Shown piece after piece: positions 9,232 through 18,431 of a stretch of 64,000 nucleotides of DNA. The notes beneath the pieces were generated by a model that ran no database searches, was not told the origin of the DNA, and saw only the letters and a program-made list of their open reading frames with translations. Position 1 is the first letter of the stretch. The number at the start of each line of letters is the position of its first letter. Made by a program: the position numbers and the translations under genes. The DNA comes from an uncultured Eubacteriales bacterium (lineage in GTDB: Bacteria; Bacillota; Clostridia; Oscillospirales; CAG-272), in the NCBI GenBank assembly GCA_934394585.1, contig CAKRQU010000006.1:1-64000 (forward strand), read 5' to 3'.

Positions 9232-10413
9232 TTGGAAAACAACAGCTATGACGGATATATCCGTCGGAAAATGAAAAAGAAACGCACGTCCACGGTGCTG
9301 GTATGCGCTTTGCTGATAGTGGTTTTCTCTGCGATAACATTTGTGGCGGCTTATTTTCTGTTTTTCCGCCCGAGTGTGTCGCCCGATGTTCCTTTTATAA
9401 ATAACGGTACCACGGGAACGGACGAGGCAGGGCAGGTGATAGTGGATACGAGCGGACCTTATGCACGCAAAAGCGGATATTACACATTCCTCGTGGCGGG
9501 GCTGGACGATGCTTCGCTGAATACGGATGTGATGATGCTCGCATCGCTCGACGTGGAAAACGGCAAGATAAATATAATACAGATACCGCGCGATACTTTT
9601 GTAAACAGAAATGTCGGCGGCTACAGCTATGTGAATTCCGTTAATGCCATGTACAGCTCGGCATACCATTCATATAAGGTTCCCGCCGCGGGAAGCGTTT
9701 CCGAGGAAACGCGCACAGCCATGGCAAAAACAGCGCGGCTGGAAGCCATGCGCGATGTATGCTCGCTCCTGGAAAAAAGTCTGTGCGTGAAAATAGACAG
9801 GTTTATCCTGCTGGATACGTCGGCTTTCCGCGAGATAATAGACGCGATCGGCGGAGTGGAATTTGATGTGCCTTTCGACATGGATTACGACGATCCCGCG
9901 CAAAATCTGCATATCCATCTGAAGGCGGGAAAGCAGATACTCGACGGTGCGAAAGCGGAGCAATTCATACGTTTCCGCAAAGGGGAAAAATACAGCTATC
10001 CCGCGGGCGATATAGACAGAGTGGACGCACGCGCCGATTTCATGCGCGCCGCGCTTTCACAGGTGAAAAAGAATGTAAATCTTTCGCTCGTTTCGCAGAT
10101 AATAAAAACCGTATCGACAAAGCTGGATACGGATATAAAATTTGAAGAAGCCGTATATTTCGCAAAGGAAGCATATAAGATTTCCGACGCGAATATCACG
10201 ATAAAAACAATAGGCGGCACCGTACTGCAAAATCCTGTGACGGGCGTATGGAAATATTACTGCCTGAACCGCGACGCGGCTATATTTGACATAAACAAAT
10301 ATATGAATGCGTTCACGCGGCAGATAGATGCGGAAATATTTGACACGGCGGGCTTTTTCACGAATGCGAGCGATGCCGAATACAGCTATATAAACGACTA
10401 TTACAATTCATAG
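9232..10413 (+). CDS. LytR-CpsA-Psr (LCP) family protein
   Basis: A 393-residue type II membrane protein: a basic N-terminus (RRKMKKKR), one membrane segment (about 20-45), a low-complexity linker, then the extracellular LCP domain (about 80-250) with IPRDTF near 118 and FRKGEKYSYPAGDIDRV near 258. LCP enzymes transfer undecaprenyl-phosphate-linked polymers (teichoic acid or capsule) to peptidoglycan. The start is TTG at 9232, preceded by AAAGGAGAG. It is in the yqeK-rsfS-leuS operon. Confidence 0.9.
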   Translation: MENNSYDGYIRRKMKKKRTSTVLVCALLIVVFSAITFVAAYFLFFRPSVSPDVPFINNGTTGTDEAGQVIVDTSGPYARKSGYYTFLVAGLDDASLNTDVMMLASLDVENGKINIIQIPRDTFVNRNVGGYSYVNSVNAMYSSAYHSYKVPAAGSVSEETRTAMAKTARLEAMRDVCSLLEKSLCVKIDRFILLDTSAFREIIDAIGGVEFDVPFDMDYDDPAQNLHIHLKAGKQILDGAKAEQFIRFRKGEKYSYPAGDIDRVDARADFMRAALSQVKKNVNLSLVSQIIKTVSTKLDTDIKFEEAVYFAKEAYKISDANITIKTIGGTVLQNPVTGVWKYYCLNRDAAIFDINKYMNAFTRQIDAEIFDTAGFFTNASDAEYSYINDYYNS

Positions 10414-10421
10414 GAGGCATT

Positions 10422-10799
10422 ATGGAAAACAAAGAAATCACCATGCTGACGACAGCCGATTCCGCAACTCTGGCAAACGAGATAGTGAAAATTCTCGACG
10501 ACAGAAAGGCAAAGGATATAAAACTGCTGAAAGTGGACGACAAAACCGTGGTAACGGATTATCTCGTGATATGCACGGGTAATTCCAATACGCAGATAAA
10601 AGGTATCGCGGGAGAGCTTGAATACAAGCTCTCCGAGCGCGGCGTGACGCCTATCCATACCGACGGATACGAATCGGGCAAATGGATAGTTCTCGACTAC
10701 GCGCAGGTAATAGTTCATATCTTTTACGGCGAGGACAGGGAATTTTACAAGCTGGAAAAGCTCTGGGGCGATACCGGCGCCGCTCTTCCCGCGGAATAA
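10422..10799 (+). CDS. rsfS: Ribosome silencing factor RsfS
   Basis: A 125-residue Iojap/RsfS protein that binds ribosomal protein uL14 and blocks 30S-50S joining during starvation. Family elements seen are the central VVTDYLVICTGNSNTQIKGIA-like core (split: VVTDYLVICTG, then NSNTQIKGI) and the C-terminal WIVLDYAQVIVHIF strand. TAGGAGG precedes the ATG. It lies between the LCP gene and leuS, the usual Firmicutes order. Confidence 0.94.
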   Translation: MENKEITMLTTADSATLANEIVKILDDRKAKDIKLLKVDDKTVVTDYLVICTGNSNTQIKGIAGELEYKLSERGVTPIHTDGYESGKWIVLDYAQVIVHIFYGEDREFYKLEKLWGDTGAALPAE

Positions 10800-10837
10800 A
10801 AACGAAAATTCATCTTTGAAAGGGGATAAAAACATAA

Positions 10838-13243
10838 ATGAAATACGACTACACCGCCATAGAAAAGAAATGGCAGAAAATCTGGGACGATAAAAAGGCT
10901 TTTCACGTCGAAATAGATAAGAATAAGCCAAAATATTATGCCCTCATAGAATTTCCGTATCCTTCGGGACAGGGGCTTCATATAGGTCATCCGCGCCCGT
11001 ATACGGCGATGGATATAGTGGCTCGCAAAAAGAGAATGCAGGGCTACAATGTGCTTTTCCCGATGGGCTGGGACGCTTTCGGTCTGCCCACGGAAAATTA
11101 CGCGATAAAGAACAAAGTACATCCCGCGGACGTCACGAAAAAAAACATAGCTCATTTCAAAGAGCAGCTCAAAATGCTCGGTTTCAGCTTTGACTGGGAC
11201 AGAGAAATAAATACCACCGATCCAGAATACGTAAAATGGACGCAGTGGATATTCCTCCAGCTCTATAAGCACGGGCTGGCATACAAGAAAGAAATGTCCG
11301 TGAACTTCTGTACATCGTGCAAATGCGTTCTCGCGAACGAAGAAGTGGTAAACGGCGTATGCGAGCGCTGCGGCAGTGAAGTAGTTCACAAGGTAAAGAG
11401 CGAATGGATGCTCAAAATAACCGAGTATGCGGGCAGACTTATCGATGACCTGGAAGGGCTGGATTTCATCGATCGCGTAAAGACTCAGGAGATAAACTGG
11501 ATAGGGCGTTCTCACGGCGCACAGGTGAAATTCAGATCCACCGAGGGCGACGATATCGTGGTTTACACCACGCGTCCCGATACGCTTTTCGGCGCTACAT
11601 ACATGGTAATAGCGCCCGAGCATGCGTTGATAGAAAAATGGAAGGACAAGCTCACAAATTACGCCGATATTATAAATTATAAGGAAGAAGCCGCGAGAAA
11701 ATCCGATTTTGAGCGCACGGAGCTTGCCAAGGACAAGACAGGTGTCCGTCTCGACGGCGTGGAAGCGATAAACCCCGTAAACGGAAAGAAAATACCGATA
11801 TTTGTTTCGGATTATGTACTCGCCACATACGGCACCGGCGCCATAATGGCTGTGCCGGCGCATGATACGCGCGACTGGGATTTCGCAAAGAAATTCGGTC
11901 TGCCGATAGTGGAAGTGGTAGCCGGCGGCAACGTGGAAAAAGAAGCGTTTACCGATGTTGCCACGGGCAAGCTCTGCAATTCCGGTTTTCTCGACGGGCT
12001 GGAAGTGGCACAGGCAAAGGAAAAGATAATCGCATGGCTCGAGGAAAAGGGGCTGGGCGAGAAAAAGACAAATTACAAGCTGCGCGACTGGGTATTTTCG
12101 CGTCAGCGCTACTGGGGCGAACCAGTGCCGCTCGTATATTGTGAGCATTGCGGCGGATGGGTGCCCGTGCCGGAGGATCAGCTCCCCGTAACGCTCCCCG
12201 ATGTGGAGCACTATGAGCCTACGGACAACGGCGAATCGCCGCTGGCAAAAATGACGGATTGGGTGAATACCACCTGCCCCGTATGCGGAGGACCGGCAAA
12301 GCGCGAAACGGATACAATGCCCCAATGGGCAGGTTCGTCATGGTATTTCCTTCGTTACTGCGATCCGCATTGCAAAACGGCTCTCGCATCAAGCGAGGCT
12401 CTCGATTACTGGATGCCCGTGGACTGGTACAACGGCGGCATGGAGCATGTCACTCTGCATCTGCTTTACTCGCGTTTCTGGGCAAAATTCCTCTATGATA
12501 TCGGCGTTATCAAATGCAAAGAACCTTATCTGAAGCGTACGGCGCACGGCATGGTTCTCGGCGAGGACGGCAGCAAAATGTCGAAATCCCGCGGCAATGT
12601 AATAAATCCCGACGATATAGTGCGCGAATACGGCGCGGATACGCTCCGCCTCTATGAAATGTTCATAGGCGATTTCGAAAAGGAAGCTCCGTGGTCGCAG
12701 ACAGGCATAAAGGGTTGCCGCAGATTTGTGGAAAGAGTAGTTGGTCTTTGCGATATGGCAAAGGGCGATGGCGTAACGCCGAAGCTCGAAAATGCTTTCC
12801 ACAAGACGATAAAGAAAGTTACTCTCGATATAGAGAATATGAAATTCAATACGGCTATAGCCGCTATGATGTCGCTCGTAAACGATATTTACGATGCCGG
12901 CACGCTCACGCGCGACGAGCTGAAAATATTTGTGCATCTGCTTTGCCCCTTTGCCCCGCACATAAGCGAGGAAATATGGGAAAGCCTCGGCGGCGAAGGT
13001 CTGCTTTCGCTCGATAAATGGCCCGAATACGATGAGGCAAAAACAGTGGACAGCACTGTTTCCGTAGCCGTGCAGATATGCGGCAAGACAAAGGAAATCA
13101 TCGAGATAGCGAAGGGCGCTTCCGAAGAGGAAGCCACGGCTGCCGCAATGGCTGTACCGAAAATAGCCTCTATGCTCGAGGGCAAGCAGATAATAAAGAA
13201 AATATTCGTTCGCGACAGAATACTCAATTTTGTTGCCAAATAA
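10838..13243 (+). CDS. leuS: Leucyl-tRNA synthetase
   Basis: A class I aminoacyl-tRNA synthetase charging tRNA-Leu. The 801-residue protein has the HIGH motif as GLHIGHP (residues 47-53), Cys-pair zinc-type segments (CTSCKCVLANEEVVNGVC, and later CEHCGG and CPVCGG), the CP1 editing domain (about 220-400), KMSKS at 580-584 and a C-terminal anticodon-binding domain. Length is typical. A GGGGATAAAAAC segment precedes the ATG. No T-box leader was seen; it is transcribed with rsfS. Confidence 0.98.
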   Translation: MKYDYTAIEKKWQKIWDDKKAFHVEIDKNKPKYYALIEFPYPSGQGLHIGHPRPYTAMDIVARKKRMQGYNVLFPMGWDAFGLPTENYAIKNKVHPADVTKKNIAHFKEQLKMLGFSFDWDREINTTDPEYVKWTQWIFLQLYKHGLAYKKEMSVNFCTSCKCVLANEEVVNGVCERCGSEVVHKVKSEWMLKITEYAGRLIDDLEGLDFIDRVKTQEINWIGRSHGAQVKFRSTEGDDIVVYTTRPDTLFGATYMVIAPEHALIEKWKDKLTNYADIINYKEEAARKSDFERTELAKDKTGVRLDGVEAINPVNGKKIPIFVSDYVLATYGTGAIMAVPAHDTRDWDFAKKFGLPIVEVVAGGNVEKEAFTDVATGKLCNSGFLDGLEVAQAKEKIIAWLEEKGLGEKKTNYKLRDWVFSRQRYWGEPVPLVYCEHCGGWVPVPEDQLPVTLPDVEHYEPTDNGESPLAKMTDWVNTTCPVCGGPAKRETDTMPQWAGSSWYFLRYCDPHCKTALASSEALDYWMPVDWYNGGMEHVTLHLLYSRFWAKFLYDIGVIKCKEPYLKRTAHGMVLGEDGSKMSKSRGNVINPDDIVREYGADTLRLYEMFIGDFEKEAPWSQTGIKGCRRFVERVVGLCDMAKGDGVTPKLENAFHKTIKKVTLDIENMKFNTAIAAMMSLVNDIYDAGTLTRDELKIFVHLLCPFAPHISEEIWESLGGEGLLSLDKWPEYDEAKTVDSTVSVAVQICGKTKEIIEIAKGASEEEATAAAMAVPKIASMLEGKQIIKKIFVRDRILNFVAK

Positions 13244-13295
13244 AGAAAAAAAGCGAAAAAATACGCTGTTTTTGAAAAAAACGTGCAAAAGCGTA

Positions 13296-13324
13296 TTGAC
13301 AAAACCGCGGCAGTAATATATAAT
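13296..13324 (+). promoter_or_regulatory. Consensus sigma-A promoter
   Basis: TTGACA (13296-13301), a 17-nt spacer and TATAAT (13319-13324). It fits the perfect vegetative consensus and should drive the DUF177-rpmF pair strongly. Confidence 0.85.
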
Positions 13325-13376
13325 GTAAAAAGCCGTACTTTGGCATTTCAAATAAGCGTATACGGGAGAAAAAGCG

Positions 13377-13883
13377 ATGATTTTTGATATAACTCCTATA
13401 CTGAACGGCGAAACTGACAAAATGGATTTCGCCTTCGGATACCTTCCCGAAAAGGACGGTATAGTGGAAGCATTGTTTCCCGATATCGCATTTGAGGCGC
13501 CCGCCGACGTAAAGGGCTATGTGAAAAACAGGGCAGGCTATATGTATATCCATGCCGATGTTTCTTTACGTTACGGGACGCAGTGCGCCAGATGTGCGGA
13601 GCCTGTAGATGGCGAAATGAATTTTTCCTTTGAAAAGGATATAGCGAACGGCGGAGTCGACGAGGACAACGATGATTACATCTTTGCGAAAAATCAGAAG
13701 ATTGATCTTTCGGAGCCTTTGGAGGAGGAGCTTCTGCTGGTGCTTCCCGCAAAGACACTTTGCAGGGAGGATTGCCGCGGGCTTTGCCCGAAATGCGGAA
13801 AAAATCTCAATTCCGGCGATTGCTCATGCGAAAAAACGCAGGGCGATCCGAGGCTTGCTGTTCTCAGAACTTTGCTAAAGTAA
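13377..13883 (+). CDS. YceD/DUF177 family protein
   Basis: A 168-residue DUF177 (YceD) protein. It carries one Cys pair in the middle (CARCAEP) and a C-terminal cluster, CREDCRGLCPKCGKN then GDCSC, typical of the zinc-ribbon-bearing Firmicutes members. YceD proteins are linked to 23S rRNA accumulation and are almost always encoded directly before rpmF, as here. GGGAGAAAAAGCG precedes the ATG. The biochemical function is not established. Confidence 0.88.
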   Translation: MIFDITPILNGETDKMDFAFGYLPEKDGIVEALFPDIAFEAPADVKGYVKNRAGYMYIHADVSLRYGTQCARCAEPVDGEMNFSFEKDIANGGVDEDNDDYIFAKNQKIDLSEPLEEELLLVLPAKTLCREDCRGLCPKCGKNLNSGDCSCEKTQGDPRLAVLRTLLK

Positions 13884-13927
13884 ATATTAAAAAGATTGTT
13901 TAGCACTTTAAGGAGGTGTAGGTAAAA

Positions 13928-14110
13928 ATGGCAGTACCGAAGAGAAAAGTATCCAAAGCAAGACGCGATAAAAGACGTTCCAACGTCTGGAAGCTCGAGC
14001 TTCCCGGCATGTCTAAATGCCCGAACTGCGGAGAGTATAATCTTGCACACAGAGTTTGCAAGGCTTGCGGACATTACAACGGCAAGGAAATCGTTAAAAA
14101 AGACGCATAA
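13928..14110 (+). CDS. rpmF: 50S ribosomal protein L32
   Basis: A 60-residue ribosomal protein bL32. It begins MAVPKRKVSKARRDKRRS, as expected, and has a complete zinc ribbon (CPNCGEYN then CKACGHY), so it is the Zn-dependent form. A strong AAGGAGG site precedes it. It is co-transcribed with the DUF177 gene from the consensus promoter at 13.3 kb. Confidence 0.98.
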   Translation: MAVPKRKVSKARRDKRRSNVWKLELPGMSKCPNCGEYNLAHRVCKACGHYNGKEIVKKDA

Positions 14111-14125
14111 GTATAGCTTCCGTAG

Positions 14126-14153
14126 GGGTAGGTATGCCAAAACATACCTACCC
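14126..14153 (+). terminator. Hairpin after rpmF
   Basis: A perfect 11-bp stem, GGGTAGGTATG / CATACCTACCC, with a 6-nt loop follows rpmF by 15 bases. The T-tract is poor (ATCTTGTTATT), so termination may be partial. Confidence 0.55.
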
Positions 14154-14193
14154 ATCTTGTTATTCTGCTAAAATTTACGGCGGAGATTGATAA

Positions 14194-15495
14194 ATGGTTA
14201 AAATAGAATCTGTCAGAAAAGGCTCTCTTGCCGACCGCGCGGGAATAATCGCAAACGATATTCTTATCTGCGTGAACGGCAATGAGATACACGATGTTCT
14301 CGATTACAGATTTCATGTATGCAATAAAAAGCTGGATATTCTGCTCTCGCGCGGCGGGAAGGAATATCATGCGAAAATAAAAAAAGACGAATACGACGAT
14401 ATAGGGCTGGAATTTGAAACATTTCTCATGGATTGCAAACATTCATGCAGAAACAAATGCATTTTCTGCTTTATAGATCAGCTTCCGCGCGGAATGAGAG
14501 ATACTCTCTATTTCAAAGATGACGACAGCCGCCTTTCGTTTTTGCAGGGAAATTATATCACGATGACAAACCTTTCCGATGAGGATGTGGACCGCATTAT
14601 AAAAATGCGTATGTCACCGATAAATATTTCCGTGCATACCACAAATCCCGAGCTTCGCGTTTTTATGCTGAAAAATAAAAATGCGGGAAAATGCCTTTCC
14701 TATCTCAGGCGCTTTTATGACGCGGAAATAGAAATGAGCTGTCAGATAGTGCTGTGCCGCGGCGTAAATGACGGCGACGAGCTCATCCGAACAATGCACG
14801 ATCTCGCGGCGCTTCATCCTTATGTGGAAAGCGTTTCCATAGTGCCCGCGGGCATGACAAAATTCCGCGACGGACTGGCGGAGCTTACGCCTTTTTCAAA
14901 AGAAGAGGCGGCGGCTGTGATTGCCACGGTGGAATGGTTTGCCGGTGAGTGCAAAAAGGCTTACGGAACGAGCATATTTTACTGCGCGGACGAGCTTTAT
15001 ATAGAGGCTGGACTGCCGCTCCCGTCGGGCGAATATTACGAGGGATATCGCCAGATAGAAAACGGCGTGGGTATGATAGCATCCATGCGCGATGAATTTA
15101 ACGAGGCAATCGCGGATTCGGTGCCGGAAAATACGGCAAAGCGCACGGTTTCTATAGCCACGGGTGCCGCGGCATACGATTTTATATTGTCGCTCGCACA
15201 CGCGCTGGAGGAAAAATTCAGCTTTATAAAAATAAATGTATATAAAATAGAAAACAACTTTTTCGGCAAAAGCATAACCGTTGCCGGGCTGGTGACGGGG
15301 AAGGATCTCGCGGAGCAGCTCTGCGACAAGAAAATCGGGGAGAGGCTTTTTCTTCCTTACAGTATGCTCAGGCATGAGCGCGATCTTTTTCTCTGCTCAA
15401 TGAGCACGGAGGAGCTTTCGGAAAAGCTCGGCGTGCCGCTTACTTTCGTGGAAAACGACGGGTATGATTTTGCGGAAAAGATAATGAATACATAA
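14194..15495 (+). CDS. DUF512 radical-SAM-like protein with PDZ domain
   Basis: A 433-residue protein with an N-terminal PDZ domain (about 1-65), a Cys-rich radical-SAM-like core with C81, C85, C89 and C92 (CKHSCRNKCIFC followed by FIDQLPRGMR) and a C-terminal DUF512 region. The family is widespread in Clostridia and typically encoded beside der, as here. Its substrate is unknown, although the four-Cys motif suggests an iron-sulfur cluster. GGAG precedes the ATG at 14194. Confidence 0.88.
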   Translation: MVKIESVRKGSLADRAGIIANDILICVNGNEIHDVLDYRFHVCNKKLDILLSRGGKEYHAKIKKDEYDDIGLEFETFLMDCKHSCRNKCIFCFIDQLPRGMRDTLYFKDDDSRLSFLQGNYITMTNLSDEDVDRIIKMRMSPINISVHTTNPELRVFMLKNKNAGKCLSYLRRFYDAEIEMSCQIVLCRGVNDGDELIRTMHDLAALHPYVESVSIVPAGMTKFRDGLAELTPFSKEEAAAVIATVEWFAGECKKAYGTSIFYCADELYIEAGLPLPSGEYYEGYRQIENGVGMIASMRDEFNEAIADSVPENTAKRTVSIATGAAAYDFILSLAHALEEKFSFIKINVYKIENNFFGKSITVAGLVTGKDLAEQLCDKKIGERLFLPYSMLRHERDLFLCSMSTEELSEKLGVPLTFVENDGYDFAEKIMNT

Positions 15496-15512
15496 AAAAT
15501 CAGGAGGCAGAT

Positions 15513-16856
15513 ATGTCAAAGACAGTGCTTGCCATAGTCGGCAGACCGAATGTCGGCAAAAGCACGCTTTTCAATAAGCTTGCGGGGGAGCGCGTTTCCA
15601 TTGTGGAGGATATCCCGGGCATTACGCGGGACAGAATCTATTTTGATACAGAATGGAACGGCAGACCCATAACTGTTATCGACACGGGCGGTATAGAGCC
15701 GAAAACGGACGATATTATTCTTTCAAAAATGAAAATGCAGGCGGAGCTTGCCATAGAAACGGCTGATGTTATCGCCTTTATATGCGATGTGCGCGCGGGA
15801 CTGACCGCGGCGGACAAGGATATCGCCGTAATGCTGCTGAAAAGCGGAAAGCCCGTGGTGCTTTGCGTAAATAAAATAGACAGCATAGGCAGTCTGCCCA
15901 TGGAATACTATGAATTTTACGAGCTTGGTTTCGACGGAGATCCGATAGCGCTTTCATCACTTCACGGTACCGGAACCGGCGATCTGCTCGACCGCGTGCT
16001 GGAGCTTGCTCCTTCCGAAAAAGAAGAAGAGGAAGACGACAGCAGCATAAAAGTAGCTGTGATAGGAAAGCCGAACGCGGGCAAAAGTTCTATTGTAAAT
16101 AAAATCCTCGGCGAGGACAGAGTGATTGTTTCCGATATTCCTGGAACCACGCGCGACGCGATAGATACAAAGGTGGAAAACGAATACGGAAAATATACAT
16201 TCATCGATACGGCGGGAATAAGACGCCAGAAAAAAGTCATCGACAGAGTGGAAAAATACAGCGTTTTGCGCTCGCATTCCGCTGTGGAACGCGCCGATGT
16301 CTGCCTGATCATGATAGATGCCTCCGAGGGAATAACGGAGCAGGACGAGAAAATAGCGGGACTTTCACACGAGGCGGGAAAAGCCGCAATAATCGTGGTG
16401 AATAAATGGGACCTGATAGAAAAGGACAATTCATCCGTGAAGAAATTCACGGATGATATAAGAGAGGCTCTCTCGTATATGCCTTATGCGCCGATACTTT
16501 TCGTTTCGGCAAAAACAGGGCAGCGCATACCGAAGCTTTTTGAGCATATAAATTACGTGAACGAGCAGGCTTGCCTGCGCATATCCACAGGTATGCTGAA
16601 CGATGTGCTCAACGATGCCGTCACGCGCGTACAGCCGCCCACTGATAAAGGTAAGCGCCTGAAAATATATTATATGACGCAGGTTTCCACAAAACCGCCC
16701 ACATTTGTCATTTTCGTAAACGATGCGGAGCTTTTCCATTTCTCATATCAGCGATATATAGAAAACAAGCTGCGCGAGGTATTCGGTTTTAACGGTACGC
16801 CGATAAGAATAGTTGTGCGTCAGAAAGGCGACGAGCCTTATACGGGAGGCAAATAA
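15513..16856 (+). CDS. der: Ribosome biogenesis GTPase Der (EngA)
   Basis: A GTPase with two tandem G domains, needed for 50S subunit assembly. The 447 residues show the first P-loop GRPNVGKST (10-18) with DTGGIEP, the second P-loop GKPNAGKSS (about 186-194) with DTAGIRRQ, the NKWDLIE specificity motif and a KH-like C-terminal domain. CAGGAGG precedes the ATG. The plsY start follows the stop by two bases, indicating an operon. Confidence 0.98.
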   Translation: MSKTVLAIVGRPNVGKSTLFNKLAGERVSIVEDIPGITRDRIYFDTEWNGRPITVIDTGGIEPKTDDIILSKMKMQAELAIETADVIAFICDVRAGLTAADKDIAVMLLKSGKPVVLCVNKIDSIGSLPMEYYEFYELGFDGDPIALSSLHGTGTGDLLDRVLELAPSEKEEEEDDSSIKVAVIGKPNAGKSSIVNKILGEDRVIVSDIPGTTRDAIDTKVENEYGKYTFIDTAGIRRQKKVIDRVEKYSVLRSHSAVERADVCLIMIDASEGITEQDEKIAGLSHEAGKAAIIVVNKWDLIEKDNSSVKKFTDDIREALSYMPYAPILFVSAKTGQRIPKLFEHINYVNEQACLRISTGMLNDVLNDAVTRVQPPTDKGKRLKIYYMTQVSTKPPTFVIFVNDAELFHFSYQRYIENKLREVFGFNGTPIRIVVRQKGDEPYTGGK

Positions 16857-16858
16857 GT

Positions 16859-17536
16859 ATGAAGGAGCTTCTTACAAACGGGATTTTTCCCCTTGATGCG
16901 GGCAATCCGCGCTTCTGGCTCGGAGTTGCTTTGTGCGTGATAGTGCCTTATCTGCTCGGCAGTGTGAATTTTGCCGTGTTGCTTTCAAAATATTGCGGAA
17001 AAGACGATATACGGAATTTCGGAAGCGGGAATGCGGGCGCTACAAATATGATGCGTGTATACGGGAAAAAGCTCTCGTTTCTCACTTTTTTTCTTGATGC
17101 GCTGAAAGGTGCGCTGAGCGTATTTCTGGGGCTGATGTTTTTTCCGCTTGATACTTTTGCTTATGTATGCGCGTTTTTCTGCATGCTCGGGCACGCTTTT
17201 CCCGTATTTTTCGGATTTCACGGCGGTAAAGGCGTTTCCACCATTGCGGGTGCGATAATAGCGCTCAATCCGATAGTGGCAGCGATACTTTGCTTCACGT
17301 TTTTCTTCATTGCTTATATGTCGAAATATGTTTCGCTCGCTTCCATGCTGACTACGATACTTTTTCCTGCGCTGAACAGGCTGATACCTTTTTATTCCGC
17401 GCCGCCGTTTTTCCTGACGAAAATGATTTTTTCTGTAATGATGCCGCTGCTTGTGGTATTTTTGCACAGAAATAATATAGAGCGGCTGTTAAACGGCACG
17501 GAAACAAAAACATTTCTGAAAAAGAGAGAAAAATAA
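16859..17536 (+). CDS. plsY: Glycerol-3-phosphate acyltransferase PlsY
   Basis: An integral membrane enzyme that moves the acyl group from acyl-phosphate (made by PlsX) to glycerol-3-phosphate. The 225-residue protein has several membrane segments and the three family motifs: LLGSVNFAVL, FGSGNAGATNMMR and GHAFPVFFGFHGGKGVST. It is a little longer than average, with an extra N-terminal segment and a KKREK tail. It closes the housekeeping block that plsX opens. Confidence 0.95.
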   Translation: MKELLTNGIFPLDAGNPRFWLGVALCVIVPYLLGSVNFAVLLSKYCGKDDIRNFGSGNAGATNMMRVYGKKLSFLTFFLDALKGALSVFLGLMFFPLDTFAYVCAFFCMLGHAFPVFFGFHGGKGVSTIAGAIIALNPIVAAILCFTFFFIAYMSKYVSLASMLTTILFPALNRLIPFYSAPPFFLTKMIFSVMMPLLVVFLHRNNIERLLNGTETKTFLKKREK

Positions 17537-17538
17537 AG

Positions 17539-17567
17539 CAAGGGCGACATTTGTCGCCCTTGTTTTT
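17539..17567 (+). terminator. Intrinsic terminator after plsY
   Basis: The 10-bp stem CAAGGGCGAC / GTCGCCCTTG with an ATTT loop is followed by TTTTTC. It starts three bases after the plsY stop. Confidence 0.85.
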
Positions 17568-17713
17568 CTTTGTGCCAAGAAACAAGTGGCGCTTTTCGTA
17601 AAAGCGAGGAAAATATTTCTTTCCCCGCGAGGGGACGAAGGCGTACTTTTGCGTGACCAAAAGTACCAAAAGTACCAAAAGTCAAAAAGAGGAAGGTATT
17701 CCTCTTTTAAACA
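17568..17713. repeat. Left flank module of repeat copy B
   Basis: This gene-free stretch carries modules seen, usually inverted, at other repeat sites: CCCCGCGAGGGGACG, GCGTACTTTTGCGTGACC and CAAAAAGAGGAA. The string CCAAAAGTA is repeated three times in tandem near 17658-17684. A hairpin (AAAGAGGAA / TTCCTCTTT) spans about 17684-17708. The first part is close to the reverse complement of the right flank at 18200-18275. Confidence 0.6.
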
Positions 17714-18143
17714 CCTTCTGTGTCGCCTTGCGGCGACTCGTGCGAACATAATGCCCCGACAGTCCGACCACAGACTAAACCGGAAGTATGGATCAAATCC
17801 ACGCTTAACACGGACTTTTGCTTGTTCAAGTCAGAACTAAACCTTCCCCGACTCGATGTCCATCAAGCCATGCTCGCGTAGTCGGAGTTTAGCCTATAGT
17901 GGGAAGTATGTCAAAAGCCATGGCGTGGCACCACCCACCCCGTCGAATCTGCTCGCTTTTTGCGGCATACTGTGTTCGCACGCGCGGTATGGCTGATGAT
18001 ACGCGGAGAGATTAACTTGAAATTTTTGATTTTGCTATATATAGCACATACTTGCCGCGCATTACTTCCTGCGGCTAACTCGACGGGGTGCGAGGTAGTT
18101 TGCAAAGGAGGGCGAGGAGCCTTCCTTTGATGACTTTTCCCGC
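17714..18143 (+). repeat. Dispersed repeat, copy B (about 430 bp)
   Basis: Long similarity to copy C at 38262-38714, in the same orientation. Islands of near identity include CACGCTTAACACGGACTTT, GCACCACCCACCCCGTCGAA, CGAATCTGCTCGC, GCTATATATAGCACATACTT and the last 71 bases (18073-18143). Between islands the copies differ by substitutions and small indels. Short ORFs in it are not supported by ribosome-binding sites or homology that I recognise. It may be a mobile-element remnant or a structured RNA; I cannot tell which. Confidence 0.8.
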
Positions 18144-18145
18144 TG

Positions 18146-18207
18146 ACTCCGTCTCGGCGACGCCGTTCAGAGGTGGCTCCGCCACCCTGAACCCTCCTCT
18201 TGGTCAC
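18146..18207 (+). repeat. 62-bp perfect inverted repeat, left arm
   Basis: These 62 bases are the exact reverse complement of 38108-38169. The arm contains its own hairpin (GTTCAG-A-GGTGGC / GCCACC-CTGAAC). It lies immediately right of repeat copy B, whereas its partner lies left of copy C. Positions 18208-18362 continue with AAAGTACACC and CTTTGCCCAAAG modules and a GGGCGGC / GCCGCCC hairpin; no gene is seen. Confidence 0.9.
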
Positions 18208-18362
18208 GCAAAAGTACACCCCCGTCCCCTCGCGGGGACAAAGTAACTTTTGTTTCTTTGCCCAAAGAAAAACGAGCACGGGCGGCGACTGCCGCCCGCT
18301 TCTTTTCACGCTTTTCTTTCAAAGAAAAGCCTCTGTCCCCGCAGCGACAAAAGAGCACAAAT

Positions 18363-18390
18363 AAAAATGCACGCCTTTTACGGCGTGCAT
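18363..18390 (-). terminator. Intrinsic terminator of thiT
   Basis: On the minus strand the stem ATGCACGCC / GGCGTGCAT is followed by TTTTTAT. It lies about 40 bases after the thiT stop. Confidence 0.8.
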
Positions 18391-18431
18391 CTTCTTCATA
18401 AAAGCGAGGTAAATGCTTTTAATGCGAAAAA

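Noticed and set aside
17714..18143. Known structural RNA (RNase P, 6S, tmRNA, SRP) in the repeat
   Set aside because: None of the conserved cores of these RNAs was recognised, and the element is multi-copy.
17911..18309. 132-codon minus-strand ORF inside repeat copy B, with similar pieces in copies A and C
   Set aside because: The shared peptide segment only reflects DNA repeat identity; frames break between copies and no ribosome-binding site is present.
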